In this document: positions 15,974-24,438 of the stretch, piece after piece | Position numbering within the stretch: position 1 is the first letter of the stretch | Layout: the number at the start of each line of letters is the position of its first letter | Origin: Bacillota bacterium | GTDB lineage: Bacteria; Sysuimicrobiota; Sysuimicrobiia; Sysuimicrobiales; Segetimicrobiaceae | DNA: 60,395 bases | Direction: 5' to 3' | Assembly (NCBI GenBank): GCA_021324295.1 | Contig: JAJPJJ010000110.1 | Location: 1 to 60,395, forward strand | Program-made: the position numbers and the translations under genes | The notes under the pieces: generated by a model | The model's input: the letters and a program-made list of their open reading frames with translations, nothing else | Told to the model about the DNA's origin: nothing | Databases searched by the model: none

Positions 15974-16774
15974 ATGGACAGAGGGCGCTCGGAGCGTCCA
16001 AGCTCAGCGGCCGGCGCGCCGATCGGTGACGTGGCGGTGTTGCGCCGGTGCTCGCTCTTTGCCGCCCTCTCCATCGCCGACCTGAGGGCTGTCTATCGAG
16101 ATGCGCGGCGGTGCCGGATCGCGAAGGGCAGCGTCGTATTCCGCCAAGGCGACCCGGCAGGGACCGTGTACGTCCTCATCGGAGGACAGGTGAAGCTCGT
16201 TCGGGCCGGCGCGAGAGGCCGCCAGCTGATTCTGGGATTCTTGCAGCCGCCAGACGTGTTCGGATACGTCGCGCTTCTGCATGGGACCAACCTCTACGCC
16301 GCCTGGGCGACGGAAGACGGCGAGGCCCTCACGTGGAACGCGCCCACGATGCTGCGGCTCATGCGGACATTCCCCACCATCGCGCTCAATGGACTACGGA
16401 GCATCGCCGAGCGTATCGAGGCGGACTGGGGACGCCTCCAGGACTTCGCCACGGCGACCGTCGCGCAACGTCTGGCTCGTGCCCTCGTCGGGCTGGCCCG
16501 GAGCACCGGGGAGGCGGCAGTGGCGCTGCCCCGCCAGGACTTGGCCGAATACGTCGGCACGACGCCCCCGACTCTGTCTCGGATCCTGGGCCGCTGGAAA
16601 CACCGAGGAATTGTGAGCGCGACACGGGACACGATCTTCATCCCGCGGCTCGATGAGCTGAAGGTCGCCGCGGAGGACACCGGCCTTCCAGCGTCGGGTG
16701 GACGCGGAGGAGCTGGCCAGCGCACCCTCCGTACGCACAGGCACCACCTGCGGGACAGCGGGGCCTGCTTCTGA
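15974..16774 (+). CDS. Crp/Fnr-family transcriptional regulator
   Basis: 266 residues. A cyclic-nucleotide-binding-like beta barrel spans about 20-120 (RRCSLFAAL, VVFRQGDPAGTVYVLIGGQVKLV), then a dimer helix, then a winged helix with LPRQDLAEYVGTTPPTLSRIL around 180-205. The four-Cys iron-sulfur set of FNR is absent. The recognition helix keeps Ser-Arg, but the Glu of the FNR-type ETxSR motif is replaced (PPTLSR), so its target should differ from TTGAT-N4-ATCAA. It sits beside the cupredoxin and cytochrome genes and is a candidate regulator of the ATCGGG-N6-CCCGAT set. Start ATG 15974 follows AGGGAG; the C-terminal 40 residues are low-complexity. Confidence 0.88.
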   Translation: MDRGRSERPSSAAGAPIGDVAVLRRCSLFAALSIADLRAVYRDARRCRIAKGSVVFRQGDPAGTVYVLIGGQVKLVRAGARGRQLILGFLQPPDVFGYVALLHGTNLYAAWATEDGEALTWNAPTMLRLMRTFPTIALNGLRSIAERIEADWGRLQDFATATVAQRLARALVGLARSTGEAAVALPRQDLAEYVGTTPPTLSRILGRWKHRGIVSATRDTIFIPRLDELKVAAEDTGLPASGGRGGAGQRTLRTHRHHLRDSGACF

Positions 16775-16789
16775 GTGGATCCGGGGGTC

Positions 16790-16831
16790 TTGTCCTGCGA
16801 CAATGTACTCCATGCGCCGCCATGGTATCCT
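16790..16831 (+). promoter_or_regulatory. FNR-like dyad and -10 box of the cytochrome operon
   Basis: Perfect dyad TTGTC-CTGC-GACAA at 16790-16803. Its centre is 29.5 bp before the first base of TATCCT (16826-16831), so it would be centred at -41.5 as in class II Crp/Fnr activation. It differs from the ATCGGG-type operator in arm sequence and spacer. Confidence 0.55.
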
Positions 16832-16886
16832 GTGCCGGACGCTCGACGTCCGAGACCAATGCCTGGCCCTCAGGGGGGAGACCTCA

Positions 16887-17372
16887 ATGCGGCGTCGCGT
16901 AACGATTGCTGTGGCTCTGGCGTTGACCTGTGGGCTCGCGGCCGGGATCGCTTACACGCAGGGGACGAGCTGGCTTCGGGGCACGACGGACCAGCAATTG
17001 AAGACGCTCGCGGATATCCAGCCGGGCCTGGGCACGGTCATGATGGAGTACGGCGCCCGGTTTACCAACGCCTACTACGCGGCCAAGGGAGGCAACTGGG
17101 ACCTGGCCGCCTACATGATCGACGAGATGAAGGAGATCCAGGAAGTGGGCGAGACGACCAGGCCCGCCCGGGCCCCACTCCTCAAGGCGTTCGAGTCCAA
17201 CTACCTGGATAGGCTCGAAGCCGCCGCGAAGGCAAAGAACTGGTCGCAGTACCAGTCCCTGGCGCCACAGGTCATCAACGCCTGCAATCAATGCCACGTG
17301 AAGACGCAGCATGCCTACGTCGTCTATCAGCTGCCCCCCACGCCGCCGGCGCCGCTGAAGACGAGCAGGTAG
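16887..17372 (+). CDS. Monoheme cytochrome c, exported
   Basis: 161 residues with a signal peptide (VTIAVALALTCGLAAGIAY) and a single heme site, NACNQCHVKT, near the C-terminus; the heme is attached through CxxCH. The helical middle (TLADIQPGLGTVMMEYGARF) resembles small cytochrome-like proteins where the heme lies at the end of a four-helix bundle. It begins a three-gene operon with Rieske and cytochrome b subunits, so it probably accepts or relays electrons for that complex. The start follows AGGGGGGAG. Confidence 0.82.
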   Translation: MRRRVTIAVALALTCGLAAGIAYTQGTSWLRGTTDQQLKTLADIQPGLGTVMMEYGARFTNAYYAAKGGNWDLAAYMIDEMKEIQEVGETTRPARAPLLKAFESNYLDRLEAAAKAKNWSQYQSLAPQVINACNQCHVKTQHAYVVYQLPPTPPAPLKTSR

Positions 17373-17385
17373 CGAGGCCGGCGAG

Positions 17386-17892
17386 ATGGCCGAAACGGCC
17401 TCGGCCGCCGGCGCCGCCGACGGTCGGCGCGGATTCTTCGTCCGCTTGTTTTGGGCGCTCGCCGGCGCGATCGGGGCGCTCGTCGGCGTCCCGGTGGTCG
17501 GGGCGTTCCTCTCCCCGGCCCTCCGCCCCCGCGAAAAGGCCCAGTGGGTCGCGGTCGGCCCGGTCGCCAGCTTCGGGCCCGAGCCCCGACTCGGGCATCA
17601 CGTTCACCCATCGCAGGAGGGATGGGTGAACGTCACCGCGGAGATGCAGGTCTGGGTCGTGGAGCGCCCCGGGGGGCGCTTCGTGATCTTCGACAATCAC
17701 TGCACGCACCTCGGATGCCCCTACCACTGGGACGCGGCCGCGCGCCGGTTCATCTGCCCGTGCCACAACGGCCAGTTCGACATCAACGGCACCGTCGTCG
17801 GCGGGCCCCCTCCGCGGCCTCTGGACTACTACGAGACCAAGACGGAGGGCGGCGTGCTCTACATGGGGGCGTTCCACCGGGGAGGCACCTGA
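17386..17892 (+). CDS. Rieske iron-sulfur subunit of a bc-type complex
   Basis: 168 residues. An N-terminal membrane anchor (FWALAGAIGALVGVPVVGAFL) with RRGFF before it suggests Tat-type export. The 2Fe-2S ligands are in CTHLGC near residue 105 and CPCHNGQFD near 125. With the cytochrome b-c fusion downstream it would oxidise quinol and pass electrons to cytochrome c or the cupredoxin. It lies 13 nt after the cytochrome c gene. Confidence 0.9.
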   Translation: MAETASAAGAADGRRGFFVRLFWALAGAIGALVGVPVVGAFLSPALRPREKAQWVAVGPVASFGPEPRLGHHVHPSQEGWVNVTAEMQVWVVERPGGRFVIFDNHCTHLGCPYHWDAAARRFICPCHNGQFDINGTVVGGPPPRPLDYYETKTEGGVLYMGAFHRGGT

Positions 17893-17894
17893 GC

Positions 17895-19229
17895 GTGGGC
17901 TCGCGCGTGCAGGGGTGGCTTCGCGAGCGTCTCGGGGGGCCGCTGTTCGGGGGGTTCCTCAACCGGACCGTGCCCGAGGAGACGGGCCTGCCCCACACGC
18001 TGGGCAGCGCCACGCTGTTCCTCCTCGTCGTCCAGGTCGTCACCGGCATCGTCCTGGCCATGGACTACTCGGCCGCGCCGGAGCACGCGTACGACAGCGT
18101 CCTGTTCATCACCAACCAGGTCGTGCTCGGTGGAGTCCTGCGCGGCCTCCACCACTGGGGGGCGAGCGCCCTCGTCGTCGTTGTCGGCCTGCATATGCTG
18201 CGGGTGTTCCTGTGGGGGTCGTACAAACCCCCGCGGGAGGTCACCTGGATGACCGGGGTGCTGCTCGTCCTCCTCGTCATGGCGTTCGCGTTCACCGGCT
18301 ACCTGCTCCCCTGGACGCAGCGCTCCTACTGGGCGACCGTGGTCGGCACCAGGATCGTCGGCACCGTCCCCGTGATCGGCGGATGGCTCCTACAGCTCGT
18401 GCGCGGCGAGGCCGAGGTCGGGCCCGTCACGCTCGCGCGGTTCTACGCGATCCACGTGCTGCTGCTCCCGGCGCTCCTCGTGCCGCTCGTGATCCTCCAC
18501 CTGTACCTCGTCTACCGGCACGGCATCGCGCCCGCTCCCGGCGCCGAGGCCACCGTGCGCAAGACGAAGCGGTTCTACCCCGACCAGCTCGCCGACGACC
18601 TCGCCGTGTCGCTCCTTGCCCTCTTGGTGCTGTTCGGCCTCACGGCCATCCGGGGCATCCCCACCGAGGTGCGGGCCGACCCATCGTCGACGACGTACGT
18701 GCCGCGGCCGGAGTGGTACTTCCTGTTCTTCTTCCAGTTGCTGAAGTATTTCCAGGGACCGGTCTGGGAGCCGATCGGCGTCGTCGTCCTGCCGCTCGCG
18801 GTCGTCCTGCTGCTCTTCTTCCTGCCGCTGCTCGATCAGCGGCCCGAGCGCCGGCCTCGCCGGCGGCCCTACGCGATCGCGGCTGCGGGCGTGGCCGTGG
18901 TCGCCCTCGCCGGGCTCACGTACCTCGGCGCGGTCCAGCAGCCTCCCGGCACGCGAACCCCTCCCTCCGGGTCGTCGCAGGCGCTCGTCGAGCGCGGCCA
19001 CGAGGTCTTCGTCGCCAACAAGTGCCTGAGCTGCCACGTCGTGAAGGGGGAAGGGACGGATTTCGGCCCGGAGCTGACGCACGTCGGGAGCCGCTACACC
19101 GCCGACCGGCTCGCGACGCTGATCCGCAACCCGATGTCCGCCAACCCGCAGGCGAGCATGCCGGCGTTCGACAAGCTGTCGGACGCCGACCTGCAGGCGC
19201 TCGTCGCCTACCTCCTGACCCTGAAGTAA
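17895..19229 (+). CDS. Cytochrome b fused to a C-terminal cytochrome c domain
   Basis: 444 residues. The N-terminal part has the b-type four-helix bundle with heme histidines in LHHWGASALVVVVGLHMLRV and in FYAIHVLLLP and HLYLVYRHG. The C-terminal cytochrome b part contains PEWYF, the quinol-oxidation motif. A membrane segment (AIAAAGVAVVALAGLTYLG) then leads to a cytochrome c domain with CLSCH near residue 378 and a late MPAFDKLSDADL with the Met ligand. GTG 17895, 2 nt after the Rieske stop, is the only start consistent with the N-terminus. Single-chain b-c fusions of this kind occur in several non-proteobacterial phyla. Confidence 0.9.
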   Translation: MGSRVQGWLRERLGGPLFGGFLNRTVPEETGLPHTLGSATLFLLVVQVVTGIVLAMDYSAAPEHAYDSVLFITNQVVLGGVLRGLHHWGASALVVVVGLHMLRVFLWGSYKPPREVTWMTGVLLVLLVMAFAFTGYLLPWTQRSYWATVVGTRIVGTVPVIGGWLLQLVRGEAEVGPVTLARFYAIHVLLLPALLVPLVILHLYLVYRHGIAPAPGAEATVRKTKRFYPDQLADDLAVSLLALLVLFGLTAIRGIPTEVRADPSSTTYVPRPEWYFLFFFQLLKYFQGPVWEPIGVVVLPLAVVLLLFFLPLLDQRPERRPRRRPYAIAAAGVAVVALAGLTYLGAVQQPPGTRTPPSGSSQALVERGHEVFVANKCLSCHVVKGEGTDFGPELTHVGSRYTADRLATLIRNPMSANPQASMPAFDKLSDADLQALVAYLLTLK

Positions 19230-19241
19230 CGCCGGGCGCAG

Positions 19242-19287
19242 ATCGGGCCTCGAGCCGATAGCGCCTCGCCGGGCGAGCGGCTACCCT
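19242..19287 (+). promoter_or_regulatory. Regulon operator plus -10 box for acyl-CoA synthetase
   Basis: ATCGGGCCTCGAGCCGAT at 19242-19259 (11 of 12 arm positions), then 22 bp, then TACCCT (19282-19287). It starts only 12 nt past the cytochrome b-c stop. The expected leader is about 118 nt. Confidence 0.77.
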
Positions 19288-19411
19288 GGACCCGGAGAGC
19301 ACCGGGGCCGTCCGGACGCCGGCGGGGTCGCCTCGCCCCCACGCGGCGTGCCGCGCGTGGCGCTCGCCGGCCCGCAGTCGAGGAGCGTGATCCGCGCTGG
19401 AGAATACCCCC

Positions 19412-22135
19412 GTGAGAACGACCGACGTGCCCGCGTATCCCGCACACCGCGAAGCCGACGTCGTGCTCCGGAACGGCGCCACGGTCCGCGTCCGCCCAAT
19501 CCGGCGCGGCGACGAAGCGTCGATCGTCGCGTTCCTGTGGGGCCTGTCCGAGGACTCGCGGGTGCTGCGGTTCTTCGGGCCGACCTCCGACGCTGCGCTC
19601 GTGGACCGCGCGCGCCGCGAGGTGGACGTGGACTACGTGCGGCGGTTCGGACTCGTGGCGACCGCGGGGCCGGGCGACCGGATCGTCGGGCTGGCCTCGT
19701 ACAGCGCCACCGACGGGGACCGCGCGGAGGTCTCGTTCGCGATCGCCGACGACTACCAGGGGCAGGGACTCGGCACGATCCTGCTCGGCCACCTCGCCGA
19801 GATCGCGGCGAGCCACGGGATCGCCACGTTCGAGGCCCTGGTGCTCCCGCGCAACCGCAAGATGCTGGACGTGTTCCGCGACGCGGGGTTCCCGACGAGC
19901 ATCCGCTTCACCGGGTGGGAGCTGCTGGTGAGCTTCCCGACCGCGCTGACGGAGGACGCCCTGCTCCGCTTCGATCGGCGAGACCAGATCGCCGCGCAGG
20001 GCGCCCTGCGCGCGTTCTTCTACCCGCGCGCGGTCGCCGTCGTCGGCGCGTCCCGCCGCCGCGGCACGATCGGCGGCGAGATCTTCCACAACCTCCTCGC
20101 CTACGGCTTCGGCCGCGACCGCGTCTACCCCGTCAACCCGGCGGCTGCGGTCATCGAGGGCGTCCGGGCGTTTCGCACCATCGAGGAGATCCCCGAGCCG
20201 GTGGACCTGGCGATCGTCGCCGTCCCGGCCGCGGCCGTGCCGTCCGTGGCCCAACAGTGCGCGCGCAAGGGCGTGCGGGCGCTCGTCGTCATCTCGGCCG
20301 GCTTCGCCGAGGCCGGGGAGGCGGGGCGGGCGCGACAGGCGGAGCTTCTCGCGATCTGCCGGGCGAGCGGGATGCGCCTGATGGGGCCGAACTGCATGGG
20401 CCTCATCAACACCGACCCGGAGGCGCGGCTCGACGCCACGTTCGCCCCACGCACGCCGCCGGCCGGCCGGGTGGGGTTTCTCTCGCAGAGCGGGGCGCTC
20501 GGGCTCGCGATCATCGAGTACGCCGCCGCGCTGGATCTGGGGCTCTCCACGTTCGTGTCCGTCGGCAACAAGGCGGACATCTCCGGCAACGACCTGCTCA
20601 ACTACTGGGAGTCCGACCCGCGGACCGGTGTCGTCCTCCTCTACCTCGAGTCCTTCGGCAACCCGCGCCGGTTCGCGCGCATCGCCCGCCGCGTCGGCCG
20701 GACGAAGCCCATCGTGGCCGTCAAGAGCGGCCGGTCGCTCGCCGGCGCCCGCGCGACGTCGTCGCATACCGGCGCCCTCGTCTCGGCGTCCGACGTCACG
20801 GTCGACGCGCTGTTCCGGCAGACCGGCGTGATCCGCACCGACACCCTCGAGGAGCTGTTCGACGTGGCGGCGCTGCTGGCGCACCAGCCTCCGCCCCGCG
20901 GCCGGCGGGTCGGCATCGTGACGAACGGCGGCGGGCCGGGCATCCTGTGCGCCGACCGGTGCGAGGCGGAGGGGCTCGAGGTCCCGGCCCTCGCGGAGGA
21001 CACGCAGGCCCGGCTCCGGGTGTTCCTGCCCGCCCACGCATCCACCGAGAACCCGATCGACCTGATCGCGTCCGCGCCGGCCGAGCACTACCGGGAGGCG
21101 ATCAGCATCGTGGCCCGGGACCCGCACGTGGACGCGCTCATCGTCATCTTCGTGCCCCCGCTCGTCACGGAGGCCGACGACGTGGCCCGCGCGATCCTCG
21201 AGGGGTCGCGCGAGGTCCGGGGCAGCAAGCCGGTGCTCACGGTGTTCATGTCCGCCCGGGGAGTACCGGACCTCCTCAAAGCCGGCGACGTTCGCCTCCC
21301 CTCCTACGCGTTCCCCGAATCCGCCGCGATGGCGCTCGCCCGCGCCGCTCGGTATGGCGAATGGCGGCAGCAGCCGGTCGAGGCGCCGCCCGTCTTCGAG
21401 GACCTCCGGCCGATCGAAGCGGCCGCCCTCGTGGCCTCCGTGTTGAGCCGGGGAGGCGGATGGGCCGCGCCCGAGGAGACGTGGCGGCTGCTCTCCTGCT
21501 ACGGCCTTCCCGTGATTGCGCAGCGGGTGACCGCCACCCCCGAGGAGGCGGGACGCGCCGCCGGGGAGCTCGGCGGCGCGGTCGCCCTCAAGGCCGGCGG
21601 CGGGACGATCGTCCACAAGACCGAGCTGGGCGCCGTGCGGCTCGGCCTGCGCGGCCCGCGGGAGGTTCAGGCCGCGGCAGAGGAGATGCTGGCGCGCGTG
21701 CGCGGGGCCGGGCATCCGGCGGCCGCGCTCGTCGTGCAGCAGATGGCGCCGCCCGGTGTGGAGATGATCGCCGGCGTGGTCCACGACCGCGACTTCGGGC
21801 CCGTCGTGGCGTGCGGCGCGGGCGGCACCACGGTGGAACTGCTCAAGGACGTCTCGGTGCGACTCGCCCCGCTCACGCGGCGGGACGCTGCGCAGATGAT
21901 CCGGGAGCTCAAGACGTACCCGCTGCTGACCGGCTTTCGCGGCCGCCCGGGCGCGGATATCGCTGCGCTCCAAGACGTGCTGTTGCGCGTCAGCGCGCTG
22001 GTCGACGATCTCCCCCAGATCGCCGAGCTGGACTGCAACCCGGTGATCGTCCATCCGCACGGCGCTGTCGTCGTCGACGCACGGGTCCGGATCGCGCCGT
22101 ACGAGGCCCCCCCGCTGCTCGCACGCAGGCGGTAG
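19412..22135 (+). CDS. GNAT acetyltransferase fused to ADP-forming acyl-CoA synthetase
   Basis: 907 residues. An N-terminal GNAT domain (about 15-175, with DDYQGQGLGTILLGHLAE binding acetyl-CoA) precedes the CoA-binding Rossmann domain (FYPRAVAVVGASRRRGTIG), the ligase domain and a C-terminal ATP-grasp part (GGAVALKAGGGTIVHKTE, IAELDCNPVIV). Pat-type lysine acetyltransferases have the same layout but lose the catalytic His. Here SSHTGAL keeps it, so the protein may make ATP from acetyl-CoA or a similar thioester as well as acetylate proteins. GTG 19412 is the start. Regulated by the conserved operator; an ATPase gene begins directly at its stop. Confidence 0.85.
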   Translation: MRTTDVPAYPAHREADVVLRNGATVRVRPIRRGDEASIVAFLWGLSEDSRVLRFFGPTSDAALVDRARREVDVDYVRRFGLVATAGPGDRIVGLASYSATDGDRAEVSFAIADDYQGQGLGTILLGHLAEIAASHGIATFEALVLPRNRKMLDVFRDAGFPTSIRFTGWELLVSFPTALTEDALLRFDRRDQIAAQGALRAFFYPRAVAVVGASRRRGTIGGEIFHNLLAYGFGRDRVYPVNPAAAVIEGVRAFRTIEEIPEPVDLAIVAVPAAAVPSVAQQCARKGVRALVVISAGFAEAGEAGRARQAELLAICRASGMRLMGPNCMGLINTDPEARLDATFAPRTPPAGRVGFLSQSGALGLAIIEYAAALDLGLSTFVSVGNKADISGNDLLNYWESDPRTGVVLLYLESFGNPRRFARIARRVGRTKPIVAVKSGRSLAGARATSSHTGALVSASDVTVDALFRQTGVIRTDTLEELFDVAALLAHQPPPRGRRVGIVTNGGGPGILCADRCEAEGLEVPALAEDTQARLRVFLPAHASTENPIDLIASAPAEHYREAISIVARDPHVDALIVIFVPPLVTEADDVARAILEGSREVRGSKPVLTVFMSARGVPDLLKAGDVRLPSYAFPESAAMALARAARYGEWRQQPVEAPPVFEDLRPIEAAALVASVLSRGGGWAAPEETWRLLSCYGLPVIAQRVTATPEEAGRAAGELGGAVALKAGGGTIVHKTELGAVRLGLRGPREVQAAAEEMLARVRGAGHPAAALVVQQMAPPGVEMIAGVVHDRDFGPVVACGAGGTTVELLKDVSVRLAPLTRRDAAQMIRELKTYPLLTGFRGRPGADIAALQDVLLRVSALVDDLPQIAELDCNPVIVHPHGAVVVDARVRIAPYEAPPLLARRR

Positions 22136-24178
22136 ATGACACCGCGATCGCCCCGTCGTGACCGCCCGGCCGGACGATCTGAGCGGCCCGGGGCCCTCGC
22201 GCGGCGCGGAGGCCCGCAGGCCGCGCCCGACGGGCTCCTTCCGCGCCTGCTGCCCGCCGCTCAGCCGCTACTCTGCGCCGTGTTCCTGGGGCTCGGGAGA
22301 GTGGCCGAGCACGCGGCCCCGCCGGCCGCCACTCCCCTGTACACCCTCTCCTACCTTGCGGGAGGAGCCGGGAGCGCCGCCGCCGCCGCGGCGGCGCTCC
22401 GCCGGCGGCGCGTCGATATCAACCTCTTGATGCTCGTCGCCGCCGCCGGCGCCGCGTTCCTGGGCGCGTGGTCGGAGGGCGGCGTGCTCCTGTTCCTGTT
22501 TTCCCTGAGCAACGCCCTGGAGTTCTACGTCATGGGCCGCACGCGGCGGGCGATCCGCGCGCTCATGACGCTGCGGCCGGCCGAGGCGCTCGTGCGGCGG
22601 GACGGCCGCGAGATGGTCGTCTCCGCCGACGCGCTCCGGGTGGGCGACCTCGTGATCGTGCGACCGGCGGAGCGCCTTCCGGCCGATGGAAAGGTCCTGG
22701 GCGGCGTCTCCAGCATCGATCAGTCGCCGATCACGGGGGAATCGATCCCGGTGGACGTGGGCCCGGGCTCGCGGGTGTTCGCCGGGACGATCAACCAGCG
22801 GGGCAGCCTGGAGGTGGAGGTCGAGCGGGCGCCCGAGGACTCGACGCTGGCCCGCATCATCGCGCTCGTCGAGCACGCTCAGTCCGCCCAGGCGCCGGCA
22901 CAGCGGCTGATCGACCGGCTCGGGCAGGGGTACGCGATCTCCGTGATCGGCGGCGCCGCGCTCACCTACACGGTCCTGGCCAGCCTCGGCGTGCCGGCCG
23001 CGCAGGCGCTCTACCGCGCCATCACGGTGCTCGTCGTCGCCTCGCCGTGCGCGGTCGTCATCTCGACGCCGGCCACCATCCTGTCCGCGATCGCCAACGG
23101 CGCCAGGCATGGGGTGCTGTTCAAGGGGGGCGCGCACCTCGAGCGGCTGGCTGGCGTCGAGACGGTCGTCTTCGACAAGACGGGCACGCTCACGGCGGGG
23201 CGCCCCGTGGTCACCGACGTCGTCCCGCTCGAGGGCGACGAAGCCCGCCTCCTCGCGACCGCCGCCTCGCTCGAGCAGCGGTCCGAGCACGCCCTCGCCG
23301 ACGCCATCCTCGCGGCCTGCCGGGCCCGGGGCATCGATCCGCCGGCCCCGGAGTCCTTCGAAGCCGTCACCGGCCGGGGGGTGCGGGGCCGCGTGAACGG
23401 GGCGCTGGTCCGCGTCGGCAACGAAGCCTTCCTGCGGGACGAGGCGATCCCGATCCCGGAGTCCGGCCGAGCGGTCCTGGGCGGCTTCCGGCGCGACGGC
23501 AAGACGCCGATCCTGGTTGCCGGCGACAGACTGCTCGGCATCCTCGCCGTCGCGGACACCGTACGCCCGCAGGCCGCCGGGACGGCGCGGGCGCTCCGCG
23601 CGCTCGGGATTCGGCGTCTCGTGATGCTCACCGGGGACCACGCGTCGGCCGCGGAGGCGATCGGCCGGCAGCTCGGCCTCGACGAGGTGAGGGCCGAGCT
23701 GCTCCCCGCGCAGAAGGCGACGGCCGTCGGAGAGCTGACCCGTGACGGCCCGGTCGCGATGGTCGGCGACGGCGTCAACGACGCGCCGGCGCTGGCGGCG
23801 GCCTCGGTGGGCGTCGCGATGGGCGCCGCCGGCACCGATGCCGCGATGGAGACGGCGGACGTCGTGCTCATGGGCGACGACCTGAGCCGGCTCCCGTTTG
23901 CGATCGGCCTCAGCCGCCAAGCGCGGCGGGTGATCGCCCAGAACCTGGCCATCGCGTTCGGGGTGATCGCCGTGCTGCTGGCAGCGGCGCTCGCGACGGG
24001 CATCCGGCTCGCGCTGGGGGTCGTCGGGCACGAGGGGAGCACCGTCCTCGTGATCCTGAACGGCGTGCGGCTGCTCGGGTACCGGCCCCGCCCGAGCCGT
24101 TCCTCTCGCTACGGATCTACATCTTCAGGAGCGCCAGCACCCTATAGATCAGCAACGCGGGCCACACCAGAGCTTTGA
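22136..24178 (+). CDS. P1B-type metal-transporting ATPase with SPC motif
   Basis: 680 residues with no N-terminal metal domain. The conserved parts are ITGESIPV, VVASPCAVVISTPAT in the transport helix, DKTGTLTAGRP with the phosphorylated Asp, MLTGDHASAAEA and VGDGVNDAPALAAA. SPC marks the P1B-4 or related Zn/Co/Cd group rather than copper pumps (CPC). The P1B signature SEHPL is SEHAL here, so the Pro is missing. It starts right after the upstream TAG. The last 25 residues (Ser/Arg-rich) look like run-on past the usual end and overlap the convergent gene at 24117 by 62 nt, so a late frameshift is possible. Confidence 0.83.
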   Translation: MTPRSPRRDRPAGRSERPGALARRGGPQAAPDGLLPRLLPAAQPLLCAVFLGLGRVAEHAAPPAATPLYTLSYLAGGAGSAAAAAAALRRRRVDINLLMLVAAAGAAFLGAWSEGGVLLFLFSLSNALEFYVMGRTRRAIRALMTLRPAEALVRRDGREMVVSADALRVGDLVIVRPAERLPADGKVLGGVSSIDQSPITGESIPVDVGPGSRVFAGTINQRGSLEVEVERAPEDSTLARIIALVEHAQSAQAPAQRLIDRLGQGYAISVIGGAALTYTVLASLGVPAAQALYRAITVLVVASPCAVVISTPATILSAIANGARHGVLFKGGAHLERLAGVETVVFDKTGTLTAGRPVVTDVVPLEGDEARLLATAASLEQRSEHALADAILAACRARGIDPPAPESFEAVTGRGVRGRVNGALVRVGNEAFLRDEAIPIPESGRAVLGGFRRDGKTPILVAGDRLLGILAVADTVRPQAAGTARALRALGIRRLVMLTGDHASAAEAIGRQLGLDEVRAELLPAQKATAVGELTRDGPVAMVGDGVNDAPALAAASVGVAMGAAGTDAAMETADVVLMGDDLSRLPFAIGLSRQARRVIAQNLAIAFGVIAVLLAAALATGIRLALGVVGHEGSTVLVILNGVRLLGYRPRPSRSSRYGSTSSGAPAPYRSATRATPEL

Positions 24179-24341
24179 AGAAGCCGACCACCCCGGTCCA
24201 GAACGTGGTGGCATGCTGGATGTAATAGACCGCCGCGCCGACAACGCCTAGACCGTAGACAGCGCCCGAGACGCCGTTGCCTCGCGCTCCTCCTCGCCGC
24301 TCCGGATGACCACGCGCCACTGCATCCCTCTCGTCCGCCAT
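24117..24341 (-). CDS. Small conserved membrane protein
   Basis: 74 residues: a charged N-terminus, then GAVYGLGVVGAAVYYIQHA and FWTGVVGFFKALVWPALLIY, two membrane segments. I recall similar small proteins in many proteobacteria, without known function. An almost perfect ribosome site, GGAAGGAGGTCACG, precedes the ATG. Located 97 nt downstream of the MgtA-like gene and probably on its transcript. Confidence 0.75.
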   Translation of the reverse strand: MADERDAVARGHPERRGGARGNGVSGAVYGLGVVGAAVYYIQHATTFWTGVVGFFKALVWPALLIYRVLALLKM

Positions 24342-24438
24342 CGTGACCTCCTTCCATCGTCCCGCACCGGCGTGGCCGCAGGACCTCCGCAGTGCCGCCC
24401 TCGGCCGCTGGTCGATCGCACATCGGGGCGCGCCGCGG

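Noticed and set aside
19208-22060. Long minus-strand frame across the acyl-CoA synthetase
   Set aside because: Shadow of the plus-strand gene, which has complete motifs; the minus reading is Arg/His/Asp-rich.
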